The notes beneath the pieces are model-generated. The model saw nothing but the letters and a program-made list of their open reading frames with translations. It did no database searches and was not told the origin of the DNA. From Apus apus (Eukaryota > Chordata > Aves > Apodiformes > Apodidae), in NCBI RefSeq assembly GCF_020740795.1, contig NC_067289.1:25166108-25230107 (forward strand): a stretch of DNA of 64,000 bases, in the 5' to 3' direction. The position numbers and the translations under genes were made by a program. Each line of letters starts with the position of its first letter. Within the stretch, counting starts at the first letter, position 1. This document shows positions 44,751-56,483 of this stretch, in pieces.

Positions 44751-47079
44751 AGAAAGCCTTAAAAATCATTCAGAATAAGATGAAGGTGTCATTTATTTTG
44801 TCACTGCTATGCAGAGCCCTGGCTCAGGTGAGCAGAAGGTCTTGAGTATGGCCATAAATCACTTTTTGTGGTGGGTCTGTGGGCTGGTGGGGGGACACCA
44901 GTGCCAGGCTGCCTGGCTTTGCTGAACCAGGCTGGCTTCCAGCTCTGTGGGATGGAGAAGGCTCACGGGGTGCCTGTCCATGGGCTGAGGGGGACCCGAG
45001 ACACCCCAGACTGGCCTCAGAGCATTGGCTCTCCACTCTCCCTCCTCAGCCCCCACAGATAAAGGAGAACAGATGCAAACCAGTGATCTTCAAGGAGGTG
45101 GAGTCTGGTGGCTTCTGGAAGAGTGTGCCCTCGCTCCCCAGAGCAGGGTCTGACTGTAGGCTTAGGAATTTCAGCAGGCTGGTGGCAGCTCCATGGATAC
45201 TTCAGCTGCAACGCCTGGGCTGCGGCTCATCAAGTGAAACAACAACACGGCCAGGGATGAAGAGCTTTCTGTGACGAACACTAAACATGTACAACAGGTG
45301 GGATGAACGTTGGAGAGGGGGAACAAGGTGCAGAGATGTGCACAGCCGTGATGCAGGGGTGCCTGGGACCACCAGAGTTGGGTTCATCACCAGGAGCCAC
45401 GTTCCTTGTGCCCTGTTGGCAGAGCAGCTCCACGGGCAGGCAGGCAGGCAAGGTTGTTCCTTGCTGCCCTCCGAATTCAGAAGGTCTCGTTCAGTGCTCT
45501 CCTCTCCAAACAAAGCCATCAAAAGACTGGCAAGACAGAAGCCTGTGTTTCCCTGCCGATGCCACCTGAGCCCTCTGACCTGTGGTGGCTGCAGCTTCTG
45601 TGCTTAACCCTTTGCAGCATCAAACCCTTCGGCGCGGGCGGTTCCTGGGAACAACAGCCCGAGCTGTTTGGTTTGATGTAACAGTATGTGCTGCCGTCCT
45701 GAGGGGCCTAAACTGCCTGCCTGGAATGTTGTAACATCGATGCAGTTTGTGCCAGAAGAAGAAGTTTTCAGCTGTGAAGCAGCAGGAGATGTGGCAGGAG
45801 GGCTGCTCCACACCCGGCGTGGGACCAGGGCTGCTGCTGGGGGACATGGCTGCCCGTCCTCCCCAGCACTGCAGGGAGCAGTGAGCCCCTCCCAATGAAA
45901 TTATTATTAATTAGTTGAATGAAATATGGGCAGTAATTATTGTTGCAGTAGTACAATACACTCAAATGCGTATATCCATAATCATACATCCCTGATTTCT
46001 TTGTCAATGGCTGTCAACCAAGAAACCACAGTTGCCCACCCTACCTCACCCTGGGAATTCCTCCTGCTCAGTGACCTGCTTGGTCCGTGGCATCTCCCAG
46101 TGCTCTGAAAAATGAAAAATAAAATAGAAGCCAGAGAGACCTTGCATTTGGAGATGCTTAGAAAACAGAGTGGGGGGGATCAGCCCTGGGATGCTGGGGC
46201 CGCTCACGGTGCTGGTCCCAGTGCAGAGCTCACTGTGGGAATGCTTTCAGCTGGTGATATTGGTGCGGGCTGGGTTTTGGTTGAGCTGTAAACCTCCTCA
46301 CTTAGAACCAGTTCTGTTTGAGATAGGATGCACATACGCTCAGGCTGCCCTTGCAGTATTTTGAGCACGGGCACTGCAGTAACTCAGAGGTTAGCAGAAT
46401 ATGCACAGCTCCCTTTACTAATTTGTTTAGTGTCTTTGTGTTTTGGGTTCAGCAGTAATGCCATCCCTTACCCCAACAGCAGCAAAACAGAGAGCTGGAT
46501 GGAGGACACAGGGCAGGGCCCTGCTTCCCAGCTGCACTCACAGCCAGGTGATGGGATTATGTTTACTCTGCTGTAGGGCCAGCAAGAGACTTCAGCTACA
46601 AACCTTAGATCTGCATGTGGTGACCCAGATGTGCTGAGCTGAACCCTTTGCTTCAGCACCATCCAAGCTTTCTTGAACTAGGGACAATGTTTCCACAGCC
46701 AGCAGGGTGTGCAGTCTCCTTTTTCCCTGTCGCATTTTATGAGCACACAGGTGGCTTTTAGCTGGGGAAGGGGAATGCTGTGCTGCAGGAGGACAGGTCT
46801 ACCCAGCCTGGTTTGGCTGGATCTCCGCCCTGCAGCATCACTGCTCCATGGAAGGGTGACAGCTTGGCTGGAATGTCCCATCAGCACACAACATCCCGTG
46901 GCTGCATCCTGGGCGGTGTCCATCCCTCCATCCCATCCCTGTGCAGGTGGGATCCCGTGGCACACGTGCTGGGGCTTGAGGAGGGGCCCCTCTTTGCCTC
47001 TGCGCCCAAGGCGACTTCTCTCCACAACCAGCGCCGCACAATAAAGCCCTGCTCAGAAGACCCATAAAAATAGCAATTA
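44751..47079. other. Intergenic, nothing firmly recognised
   Basis: Mostly moderate-GC sequence; one short AT-rich block at 45895-45980 (ATTATTATTAATTAGTTG, GTAATTATTG). ORFs up to 131 codons on both strands have no recognised product. Confidence 0.4.
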
Positions 47080-48020
47080 TAAGACACCAAGTGATCTGAG
47101 GACGGGCTGGCGCGAAGAGGCCTCCCTCCTTAGATGTTTATTGCCCCAGTGGAGCAAATACGAACAATGCTGGTTTTCATGAATGCATCTTAGCATTCAG
47201 GATTTCACATTTGTTTCCAATTTCACCAGTTAACATTGCAGGCTTTCATGATGCCATTGTCTGAGGGATCGCTCGGGCCGCAGCGGTTGTAATTTATCTT
47301 TTGTGCTACGTAATTTGGAGCAGTCCAGGCCAGAAAGGAACATCTGTATTGAGGGCTCGGCCCCCACCTGCCCTGCACTTCTGCACGGGGACGTGTTAGA
47401 AGGTCACTTCCCTCATAAACTTCGTTATCGCTGTTGGTTTTATTCATTATATTTGACATATTAAGCTTCTGTACCTTGGCATAAAAGGACACAATATTGC
47501 AGCATATTGGCAAGCTCATTTGCTCCTCGCAGCCAGCGTCGTGGCCAAATCTGGGTCCCCAGGGAGCCACCCGTGGGTATGGAGGGCAGGAAGAGGAGCC
47601 GCAGCAGCAGGTGGCCTTTTGCAGCCTAATGAACGTGGCAATCTGTTACCAGCACGGCACGGCTTTTCACCAGACAATTAGGCAACTAAGCATGTCATTA
47701 TTCAGGCCAACAAGAAGAGGCTCTTCTCTAATTTCATCTTTTCATTGCTGTTTACTCACCCACACTCCCCTCATTAATGGGAGATTTTCCAGTCTGCTCT
47801 AATTGGTTTCAATAACATTCATTTCGGTTGAAAGGGAGCGATTCTGTTTTAATTGAGAATCGAAAGCATCTTTTCATTTCGAGTGCGTCCTGCTATGGAA
47901 ATCTGAACACTCTCAACAGGTTCAGGCTAATGAAATTAAGTTACACAGCCACCAGTGGTGTCATAGAAATAAAGTAATTTATTTTCACTGAAGCATGTGC
48001 TGTAGGTCCTGAACAATTAA
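47080..48020. promoter_or_regulatory. Candidate conserved element cluster
   Basis: Repeat-free sequence with GGTTGTAATTTATC, CTACGTAATTTGG, ACAATTAGGC, CTCATTAATGGGAG, TCTAATTGG, TTTTAATTGAGAATCG and GCTAATGAAATTAAG, and retained CpGs in AT-rich context. Two cores stand out: 47080-47480 and 47640-48020. No coding potential. Confidence 0.42.
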
Positions 48021-50149
48021 TCCAGCTCGCTCAGGAGAGCCATTGGAGAAGGTGGTTTTGAATAAACAGGGCTGCCTGCCTCGGCTCTGCCACTGGAATT
48101 CTCAGGGTGGTTTCACTGCTGAGCCTTCTAGCACCACCTGAAAATGTTTAATGAGAATGAGACACACTTAGGGAAACGCTAATTCTCTAATAGCTGTTTG
48201 GGGGAAAAAAAAAAGAGAAAGAAAACAGCCCCTAAAGCTTGCCAGCCTGCTGAGCACCAGGGTGGGTTAAAAGGTTGTAAAGTAAGTAAAAGGGTGGTTC
48301 CTGGCTCCGAGGTTGGAGACCACCCCACAGCATGTGATGCTGGGAAGGACTGTGGAGGTTTAATCCTATTTCTTCCATATTTGGGACCTGGAAAGCAAGA
48401 GGGAACTGGAGCCAGAGAAAGTAGTAGGGTTGTTGTTTATTTTTCCACTGACCACAAGTAGCAGAAACTGTTTTTAAGGAAAACTGAGATTCTCAATCAT
48501 TGACATGACTTCTAGTGTTCAGGCTTCAAGGAGAACTGTGGCTACCACAAAATAAACAGTGGCACATCTGGAGGCAGCAGCCAGGCAGCTCGGAGGTGCC
48601 TGAGCATCCTGCCCTGGGATCAGTCCTGCAGGGACCTCCAGCCCTGTCCTGCCCTGTCCCCATCCTGGTCCTTGTGGCTGATCCTGGACTGGGTGATCAC
48701 AACTGCAGTGGCTGTTAATGAATAGCAAATAAATTTGCAGTCTGAGAACTGTATTATCCAACCAATGCCAGGACAAAGGGATGGCTTTCTGTGCAGGAAA
48801 AGCCAGGAAACTTGGAAAACCTCAGTGCTTCAAGGTGGAGGAGACAAAAGCTGGAACGTGCATGAGCACTGTCTGTGTAGAGACAGGAATCTGTGTTCCA
48901 CAGGCACATGGAAAGTCTCTGCAACTACATGTGTAATTATTATTGTCCAAGCACAATGCAGTATGTACTTAAAGTATCTCATGGTCATCCAAAATACTTG
49001 CATAAATAACTGAATAAAAAAAACCCCAAACCATACGTTTTCTTCATTTTTAAGGGAGACTTCCAGCTTTTCCTGCCTTCCTGGTATGGAAGCACCCTGC
49101 TGAATGTATTTTAACACAAGTGGAACTACAGAATGAAACTTTTGGTTTTACCCAAATGCATGATGGAAGGTCCTGTTCCAAATCTATGTGAATGACCCTT
49201 TATGCTGTTCTTCCAGTTGGAGTATTTCCTTGTTGGGAGATGCCCTCTCCACCATGAAGAAGAGGAATCTGGGGCTGTTGCAGTTGCTGATTGTGTCTTC
49301 TGTTGACTTTATTTGTAAGCATTTATGTGGGCATGTGGGGTATGTAAATGCTAATGCCTTTGGTGTTTATTTTGTTTCTTTGTTTTGGTTGGTTTTTTTT
49401 AAAGCTGCCTTCCAAAATGCATAATAGGCAGAGACTTATAAAATAATACTCTGCAGACTGTTATGAATATTTCACAGAATTATTTCTTTATTTTGTGCAT
49501 AGCTCATGGCACTGACATTTGATTCATAGCTGCACAAATGTACCTGGGGTTGCTAAGGTTACCCAGTTTCATTCACCCATAGATAGTTGAGATCTACATA
49601 ATCCCATCAGATCATCCACTGCATTTCAAAGTGATATTGATAAATGGTGCATTGCTCAGATGATATGTCCATTTACATGTGATATATCTCACGATTCCTG
49701 TCTTCTAAAATATTGTGGCTGATGAAATTTCACATTATGTGCATATAAGGAAAGCAGAGGTACACCTCTTTTATCCTCAGTTTGAACAGGCCCCAGAGCT
49801 GGGAGCCAAGGGGAGGTGTTTTGTGTTTGAAGCTCATGGTTTTTTTATATAAATTAACAATATTGTGACTAATATCAGCCCGGGGCTGTGGGCAGGCAGT
49901 AAGTACAGCAGGATGCTGCTCTGGGCATTGTAATGGCAAAGCCAACACAGCTACCAGGCAGAGACAGCTGCCTGCCTAATATCTTGGAAGAGAGTTCAGA
50001 AAACCTGGTGTGTGTCTAATGCCTGCTCTCATATTCACTTTTGTAGTTACTTTTGGTGCGGTGAACATTTAACTTGGGCACAGGAGTGAGAGCCAGGTGA
50101 GGGGCACCAGAGCTGAGACACAGGTGAACTTTAATTTGAATTTACAGAG
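48021..50149. other. Intergenic, nothing recognised
   Basis: AT-rich to moderate sequence. ORFs up to 95 codons look random. No repeat family recognised. Confidence 0.4.
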
Positions 50150-50456
50150 GCATAAGGGAAGGACTTTTTGCAAGGACATGTAGTGGTAGGACAAGGGGTA
50201 GTGGATTAGAACTGGAAGAGAAGAGATTTAGGTGAGACATTAGGAAGAAAATCTTCACCGTGAGGGTGGTGAGACCCTGGCCCAGGCTGCCCAGGGAAGC
50301 TGTGGCTGCCCCATCCCTGGCAGTGTTGAAGGGCAGGTTGGATGGGGCTTGGAGCAGCCTGGACTGGTGGGACGTGTCCCTGCCCATGCAGGGGGTTGGA
50401 ATGAGGTGGTCTTTAAAGTTCCTTCTAACCTGAACCAGTCTGGGATTCTGTGAATA
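50150..50456 (+). mobile_element. CR1 LINE fragment (3' end)
   Basis: Begins near GGGAAGGACTTTTTGCAAGG and runs through GGTGAGACATTAGGAAGAAA, CACCGTGAGGGTGGTGAGAC and the AAGTTCCTTCTAACCTGAAC stretch, to an end in GGGATTCTGTGAATAG. Shares a long matching stretch with the CR1 at 17015-17229. 5'-truncated, non-coding. Confidence 0.95.
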
Positions 50457-51264
50457 GCAACCATCAGCTGCTGAGTGTTTGGAGACAGGGAAGACCCCAT
50501 CAACTGGGAGGCCCCTCACCTGGTGCCTGCTTTTCCTCAGAAACCCAGCCCACAGCACATGGAGCTGGGAAGCAGTGGAGCTGTGGGTTTGGTGGGACCA
50601 AGGTGGGCTGGAAGGTGCCAGAGGGTCTGTGGTTCCCCCAGCAATCTCCAGCCAAATCCAAGTGTGGATGCATTATCCCAGGTGAGCATCCCTCACCACT
50701 GTGGCATGCTGTGGGCACCCCTGCTTGCATAAAATGGGTGAAAATCAAACAGATTTGGTGAAAGCAGGTGTGGCAAAGGAGCACGGCAAAGACCAAGTGT
50801 ATGAGGTCATTTATTCACAGCAAATAATGCCAGCAGATCTAGTTAGCATCTTATTTCCAAGCCAAGAGATGTTTGTAACAAATCTCCTCAGAGATACATT
50901 TGTAAGTGAAATGAAGAAACTGTTATTGCAGCAATATGAAGCTGGAGCCTGTGCAGCCCCGAAAGCCTAGGCTATATTTCATCCTTTAAAAGCTATCATT
51001 TGACTTAGCAAGCTGCTTACTACAATTATACAATGTTTTTCTTGGCCCCCAGCTACATTAAACATCCAGTTTATGGTGCTCACTGTATTACCCTGAAAGC
51101 CTGGCTCCCAAGGAGGGGGTTATAAAGGGTTATACTGCAAAAAAAGTACAGTTTCCTCATTAACTTTATAGTTTTACTGCCTTGTTTTGGGGCACCTTCC
51201 CTTCCTCCCCCTCTGTGGCTGGTGGGGCTGAGCATGGTCTCTTTACCCATAATATAGTTGGCTT
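50457..51264. other. Intergenic, nothing recognised
   Basis: Unique-looking sequence; 50760-51060 is AT-rich with few repeats. The 89-codon frame at 50701 has no recognisable similarity. Confidence 0.35.
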
Positions 51265-51377
51265 GGGAGAAGGAGGAGGAAGAAAAGGAGAAGGAAGAAG
51301 AGGAGAGGGAGAAGGAAAGAAGAGAAGGAGGGAGAGAGAGAGGGAGAGGGAGAAGGAACAAGAGGAGGAGAAGGAGG
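51265..51377 (+). repeat. Polypurine tract of about 113 bp
   Basis: Almost pure A/G on the plus strand, with one C near 51357. Mixed GGA, GAA and GAGA units. Long purine-pyrimidine tracts can form triplex (H-DNA). The Glu/Arg/Lys-rich frame across it (51258-51656) is an effect of composition. Confidence 0.9.
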
Positions 51378-51639
51378 CTGTTTTCTAAAGCCTCCTCTTC
51401 TCTTGGCTGCAGAGTGGATGCAAAACCCCTCCCAGCCAAGCCCTGTGCTGATCTCCCCACCTCCCACAGGATTCACCCCAGGACAGCTCCTCTGCTATCA
51501 GCAATAAGGCACCTCTGCAGCAGAGATGGAGGCGCTCCCCTCCAAAGCTGCCTGCCACAATATTTGTGTTTCCCACACGTTCCTGGGCCAGCTGGACTCT
51601 TTTACACCCCTGCACATTATCGAGGTAGTCAGGGCAGCC
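51378..51639. other. Intergenic, nothing recognised
   Basis: Moderate-GC sequence between the polypurine tract and the GATA cluster. Confidence 0.35.
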
Positions 51640-52090
51640 GATTAAATCATGTTTGAACCTCTGTGAATCTGTCCTCGTTCCTGTACGGCCCGGCTGATCA
51701 CGCCCCGTCACACAAACGGGGTCTGGCTGCTGCTAATTATGGACAGATAACCCACCCCCAGACTGGAGGGAGGCCTTCCCGGAGCAGAGAACATCTATAG
51801 CTGTTGATTATTAAGGCCTATTATATATTGATAGGCTAGGATTTATTACCCAGAGCTGAACCCGATGGCTGGGGATTGGCTGGTAGCGGGGCGCTGGGGA
51901 ATAGGTGGGGGGCTGCCAGCCCGGGGTAATCTATCAGGGGGAGGAGGAGCGAGCTGGAGCAATTAGGGAGCCAGCAATCCCACCACCACGCTATCAGCCT
52001 CGGAGAGATAATGGGTTTTACTGGCCAGGACGGGCCCGGCGCTGCTGGGGAAGCAGCGACATGAGATAAGAGGGCGAGGGCTCATGAGAA
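51640..52090. promoter_or_regulatory. Candidate enhancer with six GATA motifs
   Basis: WGATAR motifs lie at 51745 (AGATAA), 51829 (TGATAG), 51931 and 51991 (CTATCA, reverse), 52006 (AGATAA) and 52064 (AGATAA), six in about 325 bp where roughly 0.6 is expected by chance. GCTAATTATGG and GCAATTAGGG homeodomain cores are interspersed. Repeat-free. GATA factors act in heart and limb tissues where SHOX2 is expressed; that link is inference. Confidence 0.5.
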
Positions 52091-53676
52091 GATGATGCCG
52101 GCGCTGCGGGGCGGTGCGGGGCGCGCGGCACCGGCCAGTCTGGCTGGAGCAGATCCTCCCGATACCAGCGGATGCTGCAGGGAAACCTGCATGACTCCCC
52201 GTTTCAGGGCACACATTAAGCTGGTGTTTGTGACAGAACTGAGAGTTCTTTCCATCCAAACGCGTTTCTTGCTGCCGTCCCCCCCTCCCCACCATGCTAT
52301 TTTTACTGCGCACTGTGAGGTGCCCGTTTTGTTTTCTGGGTCGTTGGTAGCCCAGCTGCAAATACCTGTCCTGCCCAGGGGATGTGGAGCTGCCAGATCC
52401 TCACCACCACCACCAAGCATCAGCCTTAGGTGAGGCAGTGCTGACTGCCAAGGTGGTGGCGAAGTGCAGCTCAAAGCTATGGAAGCTGTCCCTGGCGAGA
52501 GACCATCTTCTCAAAGGGGGCCAGACCCTCCATCACCCACCAACAGCGTATGGGGATGGTGATAAACCCTCCAGACCTGCTTCTCTGTCCCAGTTGCAGT
52601 GGTGACAAAGGGTTTTGATCCAGTAAGGATTGGAAACTGGCTTCCAGCGTGGTAATCTGGGCTCCATAAAAATGCGTGATCCATTCACATGTGAGGAGGT
52701 CAGAACTGTCACCCCTCCTGGAAATGGCAAGTGGATTTTGAGAGGAGCAGCTGTCCAGGATGGGAATGTGTGTTTTACCTTCACAATTAGTGTTTCACTA
52801 TTAAGTGAAGGCCCTGGCTGCTATAATTAATATCTTATGTTGCCACAGGTGAATTATGGAAGTACAATTTAACGTGCAGGACTAAATGAATAATTTTACT
52901 ATAAACCCATTAAAGATGTGCAGGCAGCAAAGTGTATAGGTTAATAAAGTGTTCAGTAATAAATAAATTAAGATACTGGTAATAAATTATCTGGTTTTGT
53001 CATCATCCAATTTGTGAACCTCAGTGTATCAGAGAAAAAAAACCTCATCCTGGATTTGTGCTGCTGGAATTAACAGGAGATGGGCCCTGGAAGAGGCTGC
53101 TGGCTGCCAGGGCCGAGGCACAGGGTGAGCATGGATGGAGATTTTTCTCCTTCTGAATATTGCAGCTTAGCTGAATATAAATAAATCAGGCACTTCCAGA
53201 CTCAGCAGGATCCTACCTCCTGCAATATTGCTCTGTCATCCCATTCCTGCCCGGGCTTCCTTCGGCATGGGCCCGGCTGCAGCGTTAATGAGTCCCGCGC
53301 TCCCGACTGGCCACGCTCTGCAGCTGGTTACGGTAAAGCCCGTCTGCACTCGGCAGCTTTTCCATCCCCCAGTTGTTTCCCTGGAGCAGAAGGGAAGCTG
53401 GGTGGTGTAGGGATGTGAATGAGCCTGTCCCAGCGGTGACCACTCCATTCCTCTTGCTGTGGGGCTTCCTATGGTGGCACCCACTCCCCAGCCCCAGCAG
53501 TGAGACCGTATCCCAAGGGAGTCCCAGGGCAGGGGTCTGCTCGTGGTCAGGCAGCAGGGACATGTCCTCAGTGAAGGATTTACACCACTTGGCATGTACA
53601 AACTCCCACCCCATACGAGCAGTTGGGCTTGCATCTCCATGAGCTGTGCTGGGTGTCACGTTGCCACCATGTTGGG
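52091..53676. other. Intergenic, CpG-rich at its start
   Basis: A short CpG-rich patch (52092-52135) adjoins the GATA cluster. AT-rich 52800-53000 contains ATAATTAATATC and TAATTTTAC. No exon or repeat recognised. Confidence 0.35.
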
Positions 53677-53990
53677 ATTCCACAAGGCCAAGTGCTGGGT
53701 CCTGCACTTGGGCCACAACAGCCCCCTTCAGTGCTCCAGGCTGGGGCAGAGAGGCTGGGAAGTGGAAAAGGACCTGGGGGTGCTGGTTGACAGCAGTTGG
53801 ATATGAGCCAGCGTGTGCCCAAGTGGCCAAGAAGGCCACCAGCATCCTGGCTTGTGTCAGCACTGGTGTGTCAGCAGGAGCAGAGCAGGGATCCTCCCCC
53901 TGTGCTGGGCACTGGTGAGGGGGCACCTTGAATCCGGGGGTCGGTTTTGATCCCCTCATGACAAGAAGGAGATTGAGGGGCTGGAGTGTG
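53677..53990 (+). mobile_element. CR1 LINE fragment lacking its 3' end
   Basis: Landmarks are AAGGCCAAGTGCTGGGTCCT, GCACTTGGGCCACAACAGCC, GGAAAAGGACCTGGGGGTGC, GGCCAAGAAGGCCACCAGCA and GATTGAGGGGCTGGAGTGTG, where similarity stops. CR1 copies usually keep the 3' end and lose the 5' end; this one has lost the 3' end, so a later deletion or rearrangement is likely. Frameshifted. Confidence 0.92.
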
Positions 53991-54030
53991 TAAATTAATG
54001 ACACCAACTGACCTGCAGGAGCCCAACCAG

Positions 54031-54190
54031 TGGGATGAGCTGGGAAATACTGGGATGGGCTGGCACATACTGAAACGAGATGGGATGTAAATGGGTGAGC
54101 TGGGATGTGCTTGGACTTGCTGGGATGTGCTGGGATATCCTGGCACATCCCTGGATGAGCTGGGATGTGCTGGGATGGGCTGGGATGTGC
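54031..54190. repeat. Degenerate minisatellite (TGGGATGNGC units)
   Basis: Repeated TGGGATGTGC, TGGGATGGGC and TGGGATGAGC units, about 10 bp period, with interruptions. Lies 40 bp after the broken CR1 end. The 342-codon minus frame at 53285-54313 is held open by this repeat plus CR1 and is not a gene. Confidence 0.85.
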
Positions 54191-55379
54191 ACCATAGTGC
54201 CCAGTTCTCTGGCCAAGATCCATACCCAGGGTGGCTGTGAAGGGCACAGACACAGCTCTCTCCAAGCCACCACCTTTTCCCACCATCCCTTTATTCCTAT
54301 CCCCATTTCCCACTGGCAGGAGAAGGCAGTGGGATGTGACTGCCGCTTGCAGATACCAGACAGAGGGAGGGGAGCAGAAATTTGGCAGAGTGCCTTCATT
54401 TTGGAAACTCTGACATCACTGCCCAATGCGGCACATGAAACATTGTGAACTCCACGGCAGCAGCAAGCTAAATTATTTCCAAAGCCATGCCTTAAGGTTT
54501 CCTGTGGATTTATCTGAAGATGCAGGAGATCAAGCTATTTTGCCAAAGCAACTTGAGTTTTACTGACAAGGTCTGCTCAGAAAACGACCCAATCCGGTAG
54601 CGATGGTCCGTACGGATGTATTGATCATCAGCTTTGATGGTGCCTTGGCTCCTGGTGGATGGAGGCACTTGTGAAATGCAGATTGATTTAAGAAAGAGCT
54701 GCCAGGAAGAGCTGGGATGGCTGCAGAGGCGGCAGATATTTGTCCTCGAACCTGTCATCATCTGCAAGGCTGCGGATGTGGCTGGAGGAGCCCTGCTCCC
54801 AGGGGAGGGGTGAGGAGGGGACGTCCGGGTGAGATGTGTGGCCTCAGCATCTGTGGTGGCAATGGGACCACAGGCAGGGGCAGAATCTGAGGAGGGGAGC
54901 AGGGGGTTTCACACCTCTTGTGGCTTCTCAGTGAGGCCAGGAAGTCTTTCCTGGGGGTCTCCCAGCCCCATGCCCCTCACTGCTGCTTCCCTACCACAGG
55001 GCTGATCCTCCTGATCTACACAGAAGCCCCTTTCACCACCCAACTCCTCCTCTTCTCCATCCTGATCTCGGGTTTCTCTTCCTGAAGTGGATGTTAGAGA
55101 CACTCCCAGGGAGGCAGAGTGGAGGCAATCCAAGACCCAGGCTTTGTGAACCACAAATACTGCCCCATATGCCCTTCTACCACTTGATTTGCATGTGCTA
55201 ATTCCCAATGGACAGTGCAGATGTGGCAGTCAGGGCTCCCTGAAGGCCCGGGTCTTCATCCTAGCTTAAGCTAAGTTTTCCTGGGCTTCTGGGACTGCTC
55301 CTCCCATCTAAGAGGGCTGAAAGAGCATGGTGGGCTCCAAAACCCAAGGGGAACAATACAAAAAACGATGGCAGTGGTT
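54191..55379. other. Intergenic, nothing recognised
   Basis: Moderate-GC sequence, no exon or repeat family recognised. Confidence 0.4.
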
Positions 55380-56090
55380 AAAAAAGTCCTGCATCTCTTT
55401 CTTTCCTGCATGAGGGGAACTATTTAAACTGGCACAAAATAAATTTAAGGAGCATATTCTTGGAATTACATAGAAAAATACCCTGTACGTTTTGGCAGCA
55501 GCTAAACATATCCTTAATAGAATTCATATGGGGCCTGGAGTGATCACAATGTTTGGAGAGGAGCCAGATAGTAAGTAATTTAAACATCACAGGAAATTAA
55601 ATTTTAGAATTCAATTTTGCATAAAGTTTTCTGTAATGAAAATGTCACACATAAATTATGAAGTCTGATTATATTCTTTTTTGACTTTTTAATAAAATAA
55701 TAGAGGCACTTGACAGTCAAGAACAAATGCATATTTTATGTGAGGAGCATTACGTTCAGCGAACGTCCTCTGGAAATAATGGAACAGATGTTAACACTGC
55801 TATATCAGTTATCAGGTGCTCTGTTAAACAGCTTCAAACACAAGTATTTATTAAAAATGCTAACAGGATTGTCTCTCAGGGTTATCTAATTGTAGGCTTA
55901 AAATGTAGATGTTTAATGTAATTAATTATATGTGGAGAATTATATAGTTAGGCCATAATTTATTGTTTATGTCCAGGTATAAATTATACGCCAGTGTTAA
56001 TATATAATTAATTCAGTACAGGCAAGGAGAATGACTTTGGTGAAAACACAAACTTGTTCATAACAGAGCGATAAATCAAAACTAAATCAA
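55380..56090. promoter_or_regulatory. AT-rich segment, strong candidate conserved element
   Basis: A 700-bp repeat-free block with AAATTAAATTTTAGAATTC, TGAAGTCTGATTATATTC, GTTATCTAATTGTAGGC, a P3-type TAATGTAATTA at 55914-55924 and TATAATTAATTCAG. GCATTACGTTCAGCGAACG near 55748 keeps CpGs in AT-rich context. No coding frame above 64 codons. Among the most enhancer-like stretches in the window. Confidence 0.47.
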
Positions 56091-56256
56091 ATTTCCCCTT
56101 TGTTTTGCTGGAGGGACTCGGCTCCTTTACACATTCCTGGGTGCTTCTCAAACCCCTGGGGACCGCTGAGCCCCAGAATGTGGCTGAGACCCTGGGGGGG
56201 GACACAGAGAGAGCCCCGAGCCCCTGCTCCACAATGCTATGGGTCTGTCTTGTCCA

Positions 56257-56483
56257 GTGGGCGTTGTGGTGGACATCACAGTGAACATTGTGGTGGGCAT
56301 CGTGACTGACATTGTGGTGAACGTTGCCAAGGGCCTCATGGTGGGCATCACAGTGGACATTGCTGCAGTCACCACAGTGGGCATCATGGTGGGCATCATG
56401 GTGGGCATCATGGTCAGCATCGTGGTTGGCACTGCAGCAAGCAGCAGGGTGGGCATCTCAGAGGGCATTGCAGCAGGCAGCAT
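56257..56483. repeat. Diverged tandem repeat (GTGGGCATCATG units)
   Basis: Imperfect repeats of GTGGGCATCATG and related 12-21 bp units; three near-identical copies at 56379-56414 are flanked by diverged ones. The 12-bp period keeps a plus frame open (56239-56553) encoding Val/Ile/Gly repeats, and a Met/Thr-rich minus frame. Neither looks like a real gene. Confidence 0.8.

Noticed and set aside
51258..51656. 132-codon Glu/Lys/Arg-rich frame
   Set aside because: Produced by the polypurine tract; no conserved sequence after it.
53285..54313. 342-codon minus-strand frame, the longest in the window
   Set aside because: Spans a CR1 fragment and a minisatellite whose 10-bp period makes HPSTSQ-type peptide repeats; no conserved domain or splice support.
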